The position numbers were made by a program, and so were the translations under genes. The notes below the pieces were generated by a model. The model was not told where the DNA came from. It searched no databases and saw only the letters and a list, made by a program, of their open reading frames with translations. 64,000 bases of DNA from a virus: positions 54,302-118,301 of the IMG/VR virus record IMGVR_UViG_3300002835_000043. One strand, 5' to 3'. Positions 57,411-64,000 of this stretch are shown one piece after another (the first letter of the stretch is position 1; every line of letters begins with the position of its first letter).

Positions 57411-58243
57411 TTTTAGTTGACAATACACAAATTATTCTCGGTACAATTTTCGCACAGTATGATTCACCGATGGATGTAACTCTTGAACTTGCAAGACATG
57501 TTACTCTATCCACATATAGAATGTATCGGAATATGTTCCATGCTGAATATGGTGAATTGGTTCTTTGTCAGGATGCAGGTAACTACTGGCGACGCGATAT
57601 TTTTCCAAATTACAAGATTAATAGGAAGAAGACGCGAGCAGTGGATGATTATAACTGGGATCGTATTTTTGAAATCCTTGATACCATTCGCACAGAAGTT
57701 CAAGAAAACTTTCCATATAAGTCTCTCAAGGTAGAACGGTGTGAGGCAGATGACATCATTGCTACACTTGTAAAGCATTATCATGGTAAGGAAAAGATCA
57801 TGATTGTATCAAGTGACAAAGACTTTCAGCAACTATTCCGTTATCCAAATGTAAAGCAATATAGTCCTATTAAGAAGAGTCTGGTTACTTGTGCAGAACC
57901 AGATCGTTATCTTTTTGAACATATTATCAAGGGCGATGCTACAGACGGTATTCCAAATATTCTGTCAGCAGATGATACATTTGCTGTAGACGGAAAGCGT
58001 CAGAAGCCACTTGCTGCAAAGAAACTTGCACAGTGGAAGACATTCAGTGATGTCCCACAAGAGTATCAAACTAATATTAATAGAAATCAAATGTTGGTGG
58101 ATCACACATATATACCTATGGAGTATGAGAATGCTATTCTGGAAAAGTTCAATGAACCACCAGAGGGAGATAGATCCAAGTTATTTGATTACTTTGTTGA
58201 AAAGCGATTGAAAAATTTAATGGATGTAATACAGGATTTTTAA
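57407..58243 (+). CDS. rnh: RNase H / 5'-3' flap exonuclease (T4 rnh-like)
   Basis: At 278 aa (T4 RNase H is 305 aa), FEN1-family residues are clear: the R-R-D-I-F-P-N-Y-K arch region near residue 62, C-E-A-D-D-I-I-A-T-L near residue 109, S-S-D-K-D-F-Q-Q near residue 129, and G-D-A-T-D-G-I-P-N near residue 172, which together supply the metal-binding acidic residues. It removes RNA primers and flaps on the lagging strand. Both neighbours are close: ATGA overlap upstream and one base before the next start. Confidence 0.92.
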   Translation: MILVDNTQIILGTIFAQYDSPMDVTLELARHVTLSTYRMYRNMFHAEYGELVLCQDAGNYWRRDIFPNYKINRKKTRAVDDYNWDRIFEILDTIRTEVQENFPYKSLKVERCEADDIIATLVKHYHGKEKIMIVSSDKDFQQLFRYPNVKQYSPIKKSLVTCAEPDRYLFEHIIKGDATDGIPNILSADDTFAVDGKRQKPLAAKKLAQWKTFSDVPQEYQTNINRNQMLVDHTYIPMEYENAILEKFNEPPEGDRSKLFDYFVEKRLKNLMDVIQDF

Positions 58244-58244
58244 A

Positions 58245-58655
58245 ATGACAAAGTTAATATCTGAAATAATTTATGATGTTAGAGATGCTAAAACAGAAGA
58301 AGAAAAAATTAAACTTCTTCAACAAAACAAGTCACCAGCATTGGTCGAACTAATGAAATATGCATTTTTGGATAAGTATTCAAAGATACAAAATATACCA
58401 ACTTATACACCAGACGATTCTCCTATAGGATTTAGTTATGCTAAACTGTTTAGAGAATTTAGATCTCTTCCGTACTTTTATGAAAAGTATGAAGGATTGC
58501 AGTATACTAAGCAACAAAGAAAATTAGCAATCTTGTTAGAGTCGTTACATTGGACTGAAGCAGCACTTCTTGAAAATATTTTAAAGAAGGATACTTCATC
58601 ATTTGGTTTTAATTTGGAAATTCTTAAAAAAGCATTTGTAGGAGAATTTGTTTGA
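58245..58655 (+). CDS. DUF6433-like conserved phage protein
   Basis: This 136-aa protein has the pattern A-K-T-E-E-E-K-I-K-L-L-Q-Q-N-K-S-P-A-L near residues 15-33 and R-K-L-A-I-L-L-E-S-L-H-W-T-E-A-A-L-L near residues 92-110, ending with L-K-K-A-F-V-G-E-F. This corresponds to a family I recall as DUF6433, widespread in marine T4-like phages beside the clamp genes and of unknown function. All helical. It is in the replication operon, one base after rnh, and followed within three bases by the next small gene. Confidence 0.7.
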   Translation: MTKLISEIIYDVRDAKTEEEKIKLLQQNKSPALVELMKYAFLDKYSKIQNIPTYTPDDSPIGFSYAKLFREFRSLPYFYEKYEGLQYTKQQRKLAILLESLHWTEAALLENILKKDTSSFGFNLEILKKAFVGEFV

Positions 58656-58658
58656 GCC

Positions 58659-58823
58659 ATGTCTGAAGATTACAGAGATCAATTTAAAGATAAGAGTTTA
58701 GCAAAGAAAGTCGAAAAGAAAGCATCTAAAAACAAAAGAAGAGAAACTAAGATGCATTTAGAAGACTTTAAATACATGAATGAGGATGAAATATTTGATA
58801 TGATGGATGAAATGGAGGATTGA
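58659..58823 (+). CDS. Small charged hypothetical protein
   Basis: This 54-aa protein starts M-S-E-D-Y-R-D-Q-F-K-D-K-S-L-A-K-K-V-E-K-K and ends M-N-E-D-E-I-F-D-M-M-D-E-M-E-D. The middle is basic and the end acidic. It lies in the gap between two conserved replication-operon genes, with GGAG upstream, and its stop is one base before the next ATG. Such tight packing makes it very likely real. Similar small proteins occur in this position in marine T4-like phages; function unknown. Confidence 0.75.
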   Translation: MSEDYRDQFKDKSLAKKVEKKASKNKRRETKMHLEDFKYMNEDEIFDMMDEMED

Positions 58824-58824
58824 T

Positions 58825-59334
58825 ATGTCCGACATACACAAAGAAATTGAAGAAAACATTAAAAAGCAAAAACAATTAGAATCAGCCCCTTCAAGTGATG
58901 AAAAAGTACAAAGACCAAAAGCGGGATTCTTAAAGAAAGCAGCAACTTTTACAGAATCAATGGTTTCGAGGGGAATTAAAAATAATAAAGCAGAACCATT
59001 AACTATTGAATTACGACAACTAAGTTGTCATGGTGATTCTGATAAAAAACTACCACCATGTGCCGATAGAAAAGATAGTGTAAAATTTCCCGGTTCTCAT
59101 TTTTGTGGTGCATGTGGTTGTGGAGATAAAGAACTTACACAACTTTCACCAAGAAAACTTGACAACGGACAAGATGCATACTATAAATTAGAGTATCCAA
59201 AAGTACATTGTCCGTTAATGATGCCTGGGTTTACAAATTATGTTCCAACTACTCCGGGCGTATCTGAAAATCCTCGTAAGAAATTTATTGAATTTAGTAA
59301 GGGTATAGAGTATATTAGAGACAACTCTAAGTGA
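58825..59334 (+). CDS. Cys-cluster (putative zinc-binding) phage protein
   Basis: Starting from the ATG at 58825 (with GGAGG seven bases upstream) gives 169 aa; an upstream start at 58807 lacks a ribosome-binding site and overlaps the previous gene. Cysteines at residues 68, 79, 94, 97, 99 and 129 (F-C-G-A-C-G-C-G in the centre) suggest one or two metal sites. The N-terminal 30 residues are a charged helix. It lies just upstream of the sliding clamp, as in other marine T4-like phages. Metal binding is inferred from Cys spacing; function unknown. Confidence 0.65.
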   Translation: MSDIHKEIEENIKKQKQLESAPSSDEKVQRPKAGFLKKAATFTESMVSRGIKNNKAEPLTIELRQLSCHGDSDKKLPPCADRKDSVKFPGSHFCGACGCGDKELTQLSPRKLDNGQDAYYKLEYPKVHCPLMMPGFTNYVPTTPGVSENPRKKFIEFSKGIEYIRDNSK

Positions 59335-59348
59335 TAAAGGAGAATGTG

Positions 59349-60050
59349 ATGACATCTACAACTATGAAAATTTCCAAGCGTACACTAGACATCTTAAAGA
59401 ACTATGCGTCGATTAACTCAAACCTGCTAGTAAAGCCAGGCAATACACTCTCAACCATTTCTCCAGTAAAGAACATTCTTTCTGAAGTAGAGGTTGTAGA
59501 AACCTTTGAAGTAGAATTTGGTATTTGGGATCTGAACAAGTTCCTTGGTACTATTTCTCTCTTCAATGATCCAGAGTTTGAGTTTGATGATAAGTCTGTA
59601 ACCATCAGTGGTTCAAACAATTCGTCTGTAGTTTATCGTTATTGTGAACCAAAGTTGCTAACTGTTCCAACTAAGAAGGTACAGATGCCAAAGGTAGCAG
59701 TTTCATTTGAACTGACTCAGAAGGCATTCTCTGAACTTCTAAAGGCAGCAGCAGTTCTTCAACTTCCTGATATCGGTGTTCGTTATAACATCGATGATAG
59801 CAAGGAAGGTAAGATTGAGATGTTTGCAACTGACAAGTCAGATCCAAGTTCAAACTTCTATTCATTCCCAGTTGGTGATCATAATGGTGAAGAATCATTC
59901 AAGATGTTCTTCAAGACCGAGGATCTAAAGTTGTTCCCCGGCGATTATGAAGTAGAACTCTGCAAGCAGATTGTTAGCAAGTTCAGCCATAAGGAAATGG
60001 ATCTATCGTACTGGATTGCACTACAAGCCGATTCAACATTTAAGGATTGA
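59349..60050 (+). CDS. 45: Sliding clamp gp45
   Basis: The ATG at 59349 with AAGGAG six bases upstream is preferred over a GTG at 59331. At 233 aa (T4 gp45 is 228 aa), the N-terminus M-K-I-S-K-R-T-L-D-I-L-K-N-Y-A-S-I-N-S matches T4 K-L-S-K-D-T-T-A-L-L-K-N-F-A-T-I-N-S, and the end I-A-L-Q-A-D-S-T matches V-A-L-E-A-D-S-T. The trimeric ring tethers polymerase gp43 and also activates late transcription through gp55. It heads the clamp/loader genes 45-44-62, followed by regA, as in T4. Confidence 0.95.
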   Translation: MTSTTMKISKRTLDILKNYASINSNLLVKPGNTLSTISPVKNILSEVEVVETFEVEFGIWDLNKFLGTISLFNDPEFEFDDKSVTISGSNNSSVVYRYCEPKLLTVPTKKVQMPKVAVSFELTQKAFSELLKAAAVLQLPDIGVRYNIDDSKEGKIEMFATDKSDPSSNFYSFPVGDHNGEESFKMFFKTEDLKLFPGDYEVELCKQIVSKFSHKEMDLSYWIALQADSTFKD

Positions 60051-60052
60051 GT

Positions 60053-61009
60053 ATGCAGACAAATGATGACATGTTTATCTGGGTCGAAAAGTATCGACCA
60101 CAGAAAGTGGCAGATTGTATTCTCCCCAACCGTCTAAAGAGTTTTTTCTCTGAGGTTGTTAAGGGAGAATGGAAGGACATGCCAAACATGCTTCTTTCTG
60201 GTGGTGCAGGATGTGGTAAGACAAGTGTAGCCAAAGCACTCTGTATGGAGATGAATCTTGACTACATTATAGTCAACTGCTCAGAAGACGGTAATATTGA
60301 TACACTACGGGTAAAGATTCGAAACTTTGCCAGTAGTGTATCTCTTTCCGGTAATGGTAAGGTTGTAATCCTAGATGAGTTTGATTATGCAAATCCATCC
60401 AGTATGCAGCCTGCTCTTCGTGGATTTATGGAGGAGTTTGCAAAAAGTTGTCGCTTTGTTCTTACTTGCAATTTCAAGAACAAGGTGATTGAACCCCTCC
60501 ATTCAAGGTGTACATGTCTTGATTTCCGGTATGATGGTAAAGAAAAGAAGGAACTATCCTCACAGTTCTTTGATAGGACTAAATTCATTCTTGAAAATGA
60601 AAAGGTCAAGTATGATGATAAGGTTCTTGCAAAACTGGTAGTAAAGTATAGTCCAGACTTCCGTAGACTCATCAATGAACTCCAGAGATATTCGACAAGT
60701 GGAGATATTGATTCCGGTATCCTTGCAGAAGCAGGTGATATCGATATTGAGGATCTTATTGGTCATATGAAGACTAAGAATATTACCAATATTCGTTCTT
60801 GGGTATTCTCCAATCTTGATAATGATCAGTCAATGATATTCCGTAAGTTGTACGACATTCTATCCAAGAAACTATCACCAGCATCCATTGCAACTGCAAT
60901 TCTCATCATTGCAGATTATCAGTACAAGTCAGCATTCGTAGCAGATCAAGAAATCAATCTTGTTGCTTGTATTGTTCAACTTGCAATGGAATGTGAGTTT
61001 GAAAAATGA
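60053..61009 (+). CDS. 44: Clamp loader large subunit gp44
   Basis: Starting from the ATG at 60053 (AAGGA upstream) gives 318 aa (T4 gp44 is 319 aa). W-V-E-K-Y-R-P near residue 12, Walker A G-G-A-G-C-G-K-T-S near residue 51, Walker B V-V-I-L-D-E-F-D near residue 104 and the S-R-C motif near residue 151 are typical AAA+ clamp-loader motifs. Four gp44 and one gp62 subunits open and load the gp45 ring. It begins two bases after gp45 and overlaps gp62 by ATGA. Confidence 0.95.
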   Translation: MQTNDDMFIWVEKYRPQKVADCILPNRLKSFFSEVVKGEWKDMPNMLLSGGAGCGKTSVAKALCMEMNLDYIIVNCSEDGNIDTLRVKIRNFASSVSLSGNGKVVILDEFDYANPSSMQPALRGFMEEFAKSCRFVLTCNFKNKVIEPLHSRCTCLDFRYDGKEKKELSSQFFDRTKFILENEKVKYDDKVLAKLVVKYSPDFRRLINELQRYSTSGDIDSGILAEAGDIDIEDLIGHMKTKNITNIRSWVFSNLDNDQSMIFRKLYDILSKKLSPASIATAILIIADYQYKSAFVADQEINLVACIVQLAMECEFEK

Positions 61010-61380
61010 ATATCTGGGATATAATTAATTCAATCAATTTAACTAAAAAAGATTTATACGAATCTGGAGATATGACAGATAAGGAATATCTTCCATTTAT
61101 TGTAAATAAAAGTTTATCATATTTTAATGATACTCTTTTTCATGCAAATGAAATGAATGTTAGATTTCATTTGCCAAAGAAGATGCAATATGATTATTTG
61201 AGACTTCAGATTCGTCCCCGGAAAAGATTCTCCAAGTGGCTCAAAAAGACTGAAGATAAAGATATTGAATATATTATGGCTTACTATAATATTTCAAATA
61301 AAAGAGCAACCGAGTATAAGAATCTCCTCAACAAGACCCAAATTCAAAAAATAAGGGATACCATGTCCGTACAGGACTAA
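61006..61380 (+). CDS. 62: Clamp loader small subunit gp62
   Basis: At 124 aa it is shorter than T4 gp62 (187 aa), as in marine relatives. Blocks I-N-L-T-K-K-D-L near residue 11, Y-L-P-F-I-V-N-K-S-L-S-Y-F-N-D-T near residue 28 and the H-L-P-K-K-M-Q-Y-D-Y-L motif near residue 54 are typical of gp62. It is the non-ATPase subunit of the gp44/62 loader. It starts within the gp44 stop (ATGA). Translational coupling of 44 and 62 is known in T4; the same overlap is seen here. Confidence 0.9.
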   Translation: MNIWDIINSINLTKKDLYESGDMTDKEYLPFIVNKSLSYFNDTLFHANEMNVRFHLPKKMQYDYLRLQIRPRKRFSKWLKKTEDKDIEYIMAYYNISNKRATEYKNLLNKTQIQKIRDTMSVQD

Positions 61381-61397
61381 TGATTATTTTTTATACA

Positions 61398-61423
61398 TAT
61401 AAATGATATTATTGTCATTTTTT
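61398..61423 (+). promoter_or_regulatory. Late-promoter-like box with small hairpin before regA
   Basis: TATAAATG (61398-61405) overlaps a hairpin with stem AAATGA (61401-61406) and TCATTT (61415-61420) followed by TTT. This is a weak version of the promoter-within-terminator layout before gp13. It could partly end transcripts from gp62 and give regA a late start. Confidence 0.4.
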
Positions 61424-61438
61424 GTAGAAAGAATAATT

Positions 61439-61846
61439 ATGCAAAACGACTCATTTGATGTGGGTTCATTATTAGAAGTAACCCTAAAAAACGAGGATGA
61501 TTTCCTAAAAGTTAAAGAAACTCTGACTAGAATAGGGGTATCTTCTAAAAAAGATAAAAAACTATATCAGTCTTGTCATATTTTACATAAAAGAGGTAAA
61601 TATTACATAGTACATTTTAAAGAATTATTTTCTTTAGATGGATTACCTTCAGATATAAATGAATCCGATCTTGGTAGAAGAAATATGGTTGCTAAATTGT
61701 TAGAGGAATGGGGATTAGTAGCAGTAGTAGATAAGGATAAAATGAATAGTATTCTAACCCCAATCAATCAGATAAAAATCATACCACATAAAGAAAAGGG
61801 AGAGTGGGAACTTTGCCCAAAGTACCACATAGGTAAAAAACGATGA
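61439..61846 (+). CDS. regA: Translational repressor RegA
   Basis: The ATG at 61439 is preferred (135 aa); an upstream ATG at 61403 lies inside the hairpin. After a short extension, F-L-K-V-K-E-T-L-T-R-I-G-V, Y-Q-S-C-H-I-L-H-K-R-G-K-Y-Y-I-V-H-F-K-E and L-L-E-E-W-G-L follow T4 RegA closely (122 aa). RegA binds the start regions of many early messages, including those of gp44 and gp45, and represses them. The leader has only a weak ribosome-binding site (AGAAAGAA). The stop overlaps the next gene by ATGA, so a structural gene follows directly. Confidence 0.93.
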   Translation: MQNDSFDVGSLLEVTLKNEDDFLKVKETLTRIGVSSKKDKKLYQSCHILHKRGKYYIVHFKELFSLDGLPSDINESDLGRRNMVAKLLEEWGLVAVVDKDKMNSILTPINQIKIIPHKEKGEWELCPKYHIGKKR

Positions 61847-62247
61847 TAGGCGGAACATACGACATCTTAGCAGAAGAAGGCGCAACTCTAGAATTGCAAT
61901 TTGATTATCTAGATGAAAATGAAGCAGCAGTAAATATTACTTCTTCATCATATGTTATTGAATTCTTGTTGAAAAAAACATCTACAAAGACTTCGACCTT
62001 TTTATTCATGATTGATTCTAGTGGAAATCAAACAGAAGGAACTTTAGAATATCCTGATACAAATTCTTTCTTTGGTACAATTACAAAAACAGGATCAACA
62101 GTTGGTTCGTTTAAATTGACAATAAATGCAGATACGATGTCACAATTAACACCTGGAACTTATTTTCATTACTTAAGATTAAAAAATTCAAATGTTGTTA
62201 CACCTCTTTGTAAAGGAAGATTCACTGTTGAATCTAAAGTAAAATGA
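61843..62247 (+). CDS. Small beta-sandwich virion protein (paralogue of 43139 gene)
   Basis: This 134-aa protein has the N-terminus G-T-Y-D-I-L-A-E-E-G-A-T-L-E-L-Q-F-D-Y, the common phage Ig-like module. I-N-A-D-T-M-S-Q-L-T-P-G-T-Y-F and G-R-F-T-V-E align with the C-terminal half of the 43139 protein (I-S-A-D-V-M and G-R-F-V-V). It overlaps regA by four bases, unusual for a structural gene next to a regulator. It is followed by two small genes and a fibre, so it is probably part of a tail or baseplate appendage module. Confidence 0.7.
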   Translation: MIGGTYDILAEEGATLELQFDYLDENEAAVNITSSSYVIEFLLKKTSTKTSTFLFMIDSSGNQTEGTLEYPDTNSFFGTITKTGSTVGSFKLTINADTMSQLTPGTYFHYLRLKNSNVVTPLCKGRFTVESKVK

Positions 62248-62354
62248 AACAAATAAAAGTTACATCTAAAGAGGCAAATAAGATACAACCAGATTATAAT
62301 GCAAATAAGATAAAAATTATTAAAGTAAAAAATACAACAGTGATTGTAAAGTAA
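62244..62354 (+). CDS. Very small basic protein, hypothetical
   Basis: This 36-aa product, M-K-Q-I-K-V-T-S-K-E-A-N-K-I-Q then V-K-N-T-T-V-I-V-K, overlaps the previous gene by ATGA and ends one base before the next ATG. The exact packing supports translation. No function is recognisable. Confidence 0.55.
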   Translation: MKQIKVTSKEANKIQPDYNANKIKIIKVKNTTVIVK

Positions 62355-62355
62355 A

Positions 62356-62739
62356 ATGCCAAAAAGAACGGTAAGATCCAATCCTGCAGTTGCTGCGTTT
62401 TATCTAGATGGTGGTGAAAACGAAACGCCAATACTGGATGAAACTACTGTATCTCAAAATTTATACGGTATCCCTATGGGAGAAATCGTAATAAACAATG
62501 CATCAAAAAGATTTTGGTTGGGTGTTGGATTAAATAAAACACCATTTGAATTAAGTAATGTTATTATTTTGGAAAATTCAGGTGAAACTCCAGATGTAAG
62601 TGTTTTATACAATGCAGGAACACTCATCATAAATACAGTAGATAATAAAGTATGGATTGGAACCGGCAATCAAACAACAGATGGAAGTTTTGTACCAATA
62701 AGTGAAACTACAATAGATCTAGATGGTGGAACATTCTAA
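62356..62739 (+). CDS. Small fibre-associated virion protein, hypothetical
   Basis: This 127-aa protein has repeated elements of the type G-E-I-V-I-N-N-A-S-K-R-F-W-L-G-V-G and G-T-L-I-I-N-T-V-D-N-K-V-W-I-G-T-G. This G-x-x-x-I-N-x-x-D-x-K-x-W-I-G pattern is the one found at the N-terminus of phage fibres (compare residues 20-40 of the next gene). It is therefore likely a fibre adaptor or short fibre. Its TAA overlaps the next ATG (TAATG). Confidence 0.6.
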   Translation: MPKRTVRSNPAVAAFYLDGGENETPILDETTVSQNLYGIPMGEIVINNASKRFWLGVGLNKTPFELSNVIILENSGETPDVSVLYNAGTLIINTVDNKVWIGTGNQTTDGSFVPISETTIDLDGGTF

Positions 62740-64000
62740 TGGCAGTAATTAAACTAAAAAGATCAGAAACAGCAGCAACAACACCAGCATCATTGGAATA
62801 TGGTGAAGTTGCTATTAATATTACAGACAAAAAAATCTATATTGGTAATAGTTCAGCAACACCAACTTTAATTGTAGATGGAAATGCTGTTGGCGGTGGC
62901 TACACAGCACCAACTCTCGGTTCAACTACACTCACATCTGGTACAACAATAACCACTGTGGCAGGATTAACCTCAGTAACATCAACATCTTTTGTTGGTG
63001 CTCTAACCGGTAATGCTAGTACAGTAACAAATGGTGTTTATACTACTGATACAGGAACAGTTACCAACACAATGTTGGCTGGTTCTATTGCTTATAGTAA
63101 ATTGAATTTAACTGGTGCAATCTTAAATGCAGATCTAGCAGGTTCTATTGCTTATAGTAAATTGAATTTAACTGGTGCAATCTTAAATGCAGATCTAGCA
63201 GGTTCTATTGCTTATAGTAAATTATCATTGAGTAATTCTATAGTAAATGCTGATATAAGTTCATCTGCTGCTATCGACAATACTAAATTAGCAAATTCCT
63301 CAATCACAGTAAATGGTTCATCAATATCCCTCGGTGGTTCTGCAACTATTACTGCAAATACAACAAATTCACTTTCATTCAGTACAGGATTAACCGCTGC
63401 TTCCAGTTTTAATGGATCCTCCGCAGTATCCGTTTCTGTTGATACATCTACAATTGCAACAAGAGCATATGTTGATACTGTTGCCCAAGGATTACACATC
63501 CATGCAACAGCAAAAACTGCAACTACTGCAACATTAGCAACTTTGACAGGTACAACTGTTTCTTATGCAGGTGGAGCAATCACATGGACTGGTGGAAATG
63601 CAGCAAATGGTGCTTCCTTCAATGATGGCACGACATTAACTGCAAATACGACAGAAGCATCAGCAGATAGAATCTTGGTGAAAAATGAAGGTGGTGTCGG
63701 TGGTCTTGGTGCAAGTAAAAACGGCACATACTATGTTTATGCAGCAAGAGAATTAAGAAGAACAAGCGACGGTGATGCAGCATCAGACTGGCTTGGTGGT
63801 GATTTCTGTTTCGTTACTAATGGTACATTATATGCAGATACTGGTTGGGTTCAAACTGAAGCAATAACAACTCTTGATACTGATTCAATTATTTGGCAAC
63901 AATTCTCTGGTGCAGGTGTTTTTAGTGCAGATGAAACCACACTCACATTAAGTGGTTCACAATTCTCCATAAAGAGTACTTATGTTGGTCAAACATCAAT
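62739..64000 (+). CDS. Tail fibre protein, 5' part
   Basis: The frame runs off the right edge with 420 codons visible. The N-terminus (I-K-L-K-R-S-E-T then L-E-Y-G-E-V-A-I-N-I-T-D-K-K-I-Y-I-G) is the standard phage fibre attachment motif. Residues 115-134 and 135-154 are identical 20-residue repeats (A-G-S-I-A-Y-S-K-L type), continued by the related A-I-D-N-T-K-L-A-N-S-S-I-T-V-N-G, common in fibres of marine T4-like phages. A later domain with S-I-A-T-R-A-Y-V-D near residue 240 begins a H-I-H-A-T-A-K-T region typical of fibre shafts. Role: host adsorption. Confidence 0.8.
   Translation, partial: MAVIKLKRSETAATTPASLEYGEVAINITDKKIYIGNSSATPTLIVDGNAVGGGYTAPTLGSTTLTSGTTITTVAGLTSVTSTSFVGALTGNASTVTNGVYTTDTGTVTNTMLAGSIAYSKLNLTGAILNADLAGSIAYSKLNLTGAILNADLAGSIAYSKLSLSNSIVNADISSSAAIDNTKLANSSITVNGSSISLGGSATITANTTNSLSFSTGLTAASSFNGSSAVSVSVDTSTIATRAYVDTVAQGLHIHATAKTATTATLATLTGTTVSYAGGAITWTGGNAANGASFNDGTTLTANTTEASADRILVKNEGGVGGLGASKNGTYYVYAARELRRTSDGDAASDWLGGDFCFVTNGTLYADTGWVQTEAITTLDTDSIIWQQFSGAGVFSADETTLTLSGSQFSIKSTYVGQTS
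63081..63223 (+). repeat. 60-bp direct tandem repeats in fibre gene
   Basis: 63081-63140 and 63141-63200 are identical base for base; 63201-63223 repeats the first 23 bases and then diverges. The unit is in frame (20 codons), so unit gain or loss by recombination would lengthen or shorten the fibre without a frameshift. Confidence 0.95.

Overview
This window is part of a T4-like (Straboviridae/Kyanoviridae-type) contractile-tailed phage genome. It is AT-rich, densely packed and coded on the plus strand throughout. Gene content and order most resemble marine T4-like phages of cyanobacteria or SAR11: a gp6/gp8 baseplate block with a giant DUF4815-type protein, gp13-gp23 virion core, uvsY/uvsW, gp55, gp47/46, rnh, then gp45-gp44-gp62-regA. 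I see no photosynthesis or other host-like metabolic gene, no tRNA, no integrase and no CRISPR array, so the host cannot be named. The longest intergenic stretch is about 118 bases (52277..52394), so no gap reaches 300 bases.

Layout. (1) 1..5158: baseplate wedge (gp6 end, a putative wedge or tail protein, an enlarged gp8). (2) 5168..23607: giant adhesion or baseplate-periphery proteins: a 2393-aa DUF4815-type protein, a 1593-aa fibre, a 1702-aa Cys-rich protein with a poly-Gly tract and RCC1-like repeats, and small companions. (3) 23672..25864: neck genes gp13, gp14, gp15. (4) 25867..36736: an 11-kb adhesion cassette between gp15 and gp16, with a ten-domain fibronectin-III protein and three tandem paralogous pentapeptide/beta-helix spikes. 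(5) 36769..49057: terminase, sheath, tube, portal, a Cys-rich insert, prohead core, protease, scaffold and major capsid protein, closed by a strong terminator. (6) 49126..54077: a second tube-fold protein, recombination genes uvsY and uvsW, an Sm-like protein, late sigma factor gp55 and nuclease gp47. (7) 54074..61846: gp46, RNase H, conserved small proteins, sliding clamp, clamp loader and the translational repressor RegA. (8) 61843..64000: a further tail-fibre module with 60-bp tandem repeats, running off the right edge.

How it works together. gp55 with the gp45 clamp should direct late transcription from TATAAATA promoters. Exact intergenic copies precede gp13, gp19, gp22 and the tube-like gene at 49126, and looser copies precede other late genes. 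gp46/47, UvsY, UvsW, RNase H and the clamp/loader form the replication-recombination core. The most unusual features are a terminator, late promoter and ribosome-binding site nested in 41 bases before gp13; two start codons immediately after a shared late-promoter-like block (probably leaderless); a carbohydrate-binding-like module nested inside a fibronectin-III domain; the triplicated spike genes; and two large Cys-rich structural proteins.
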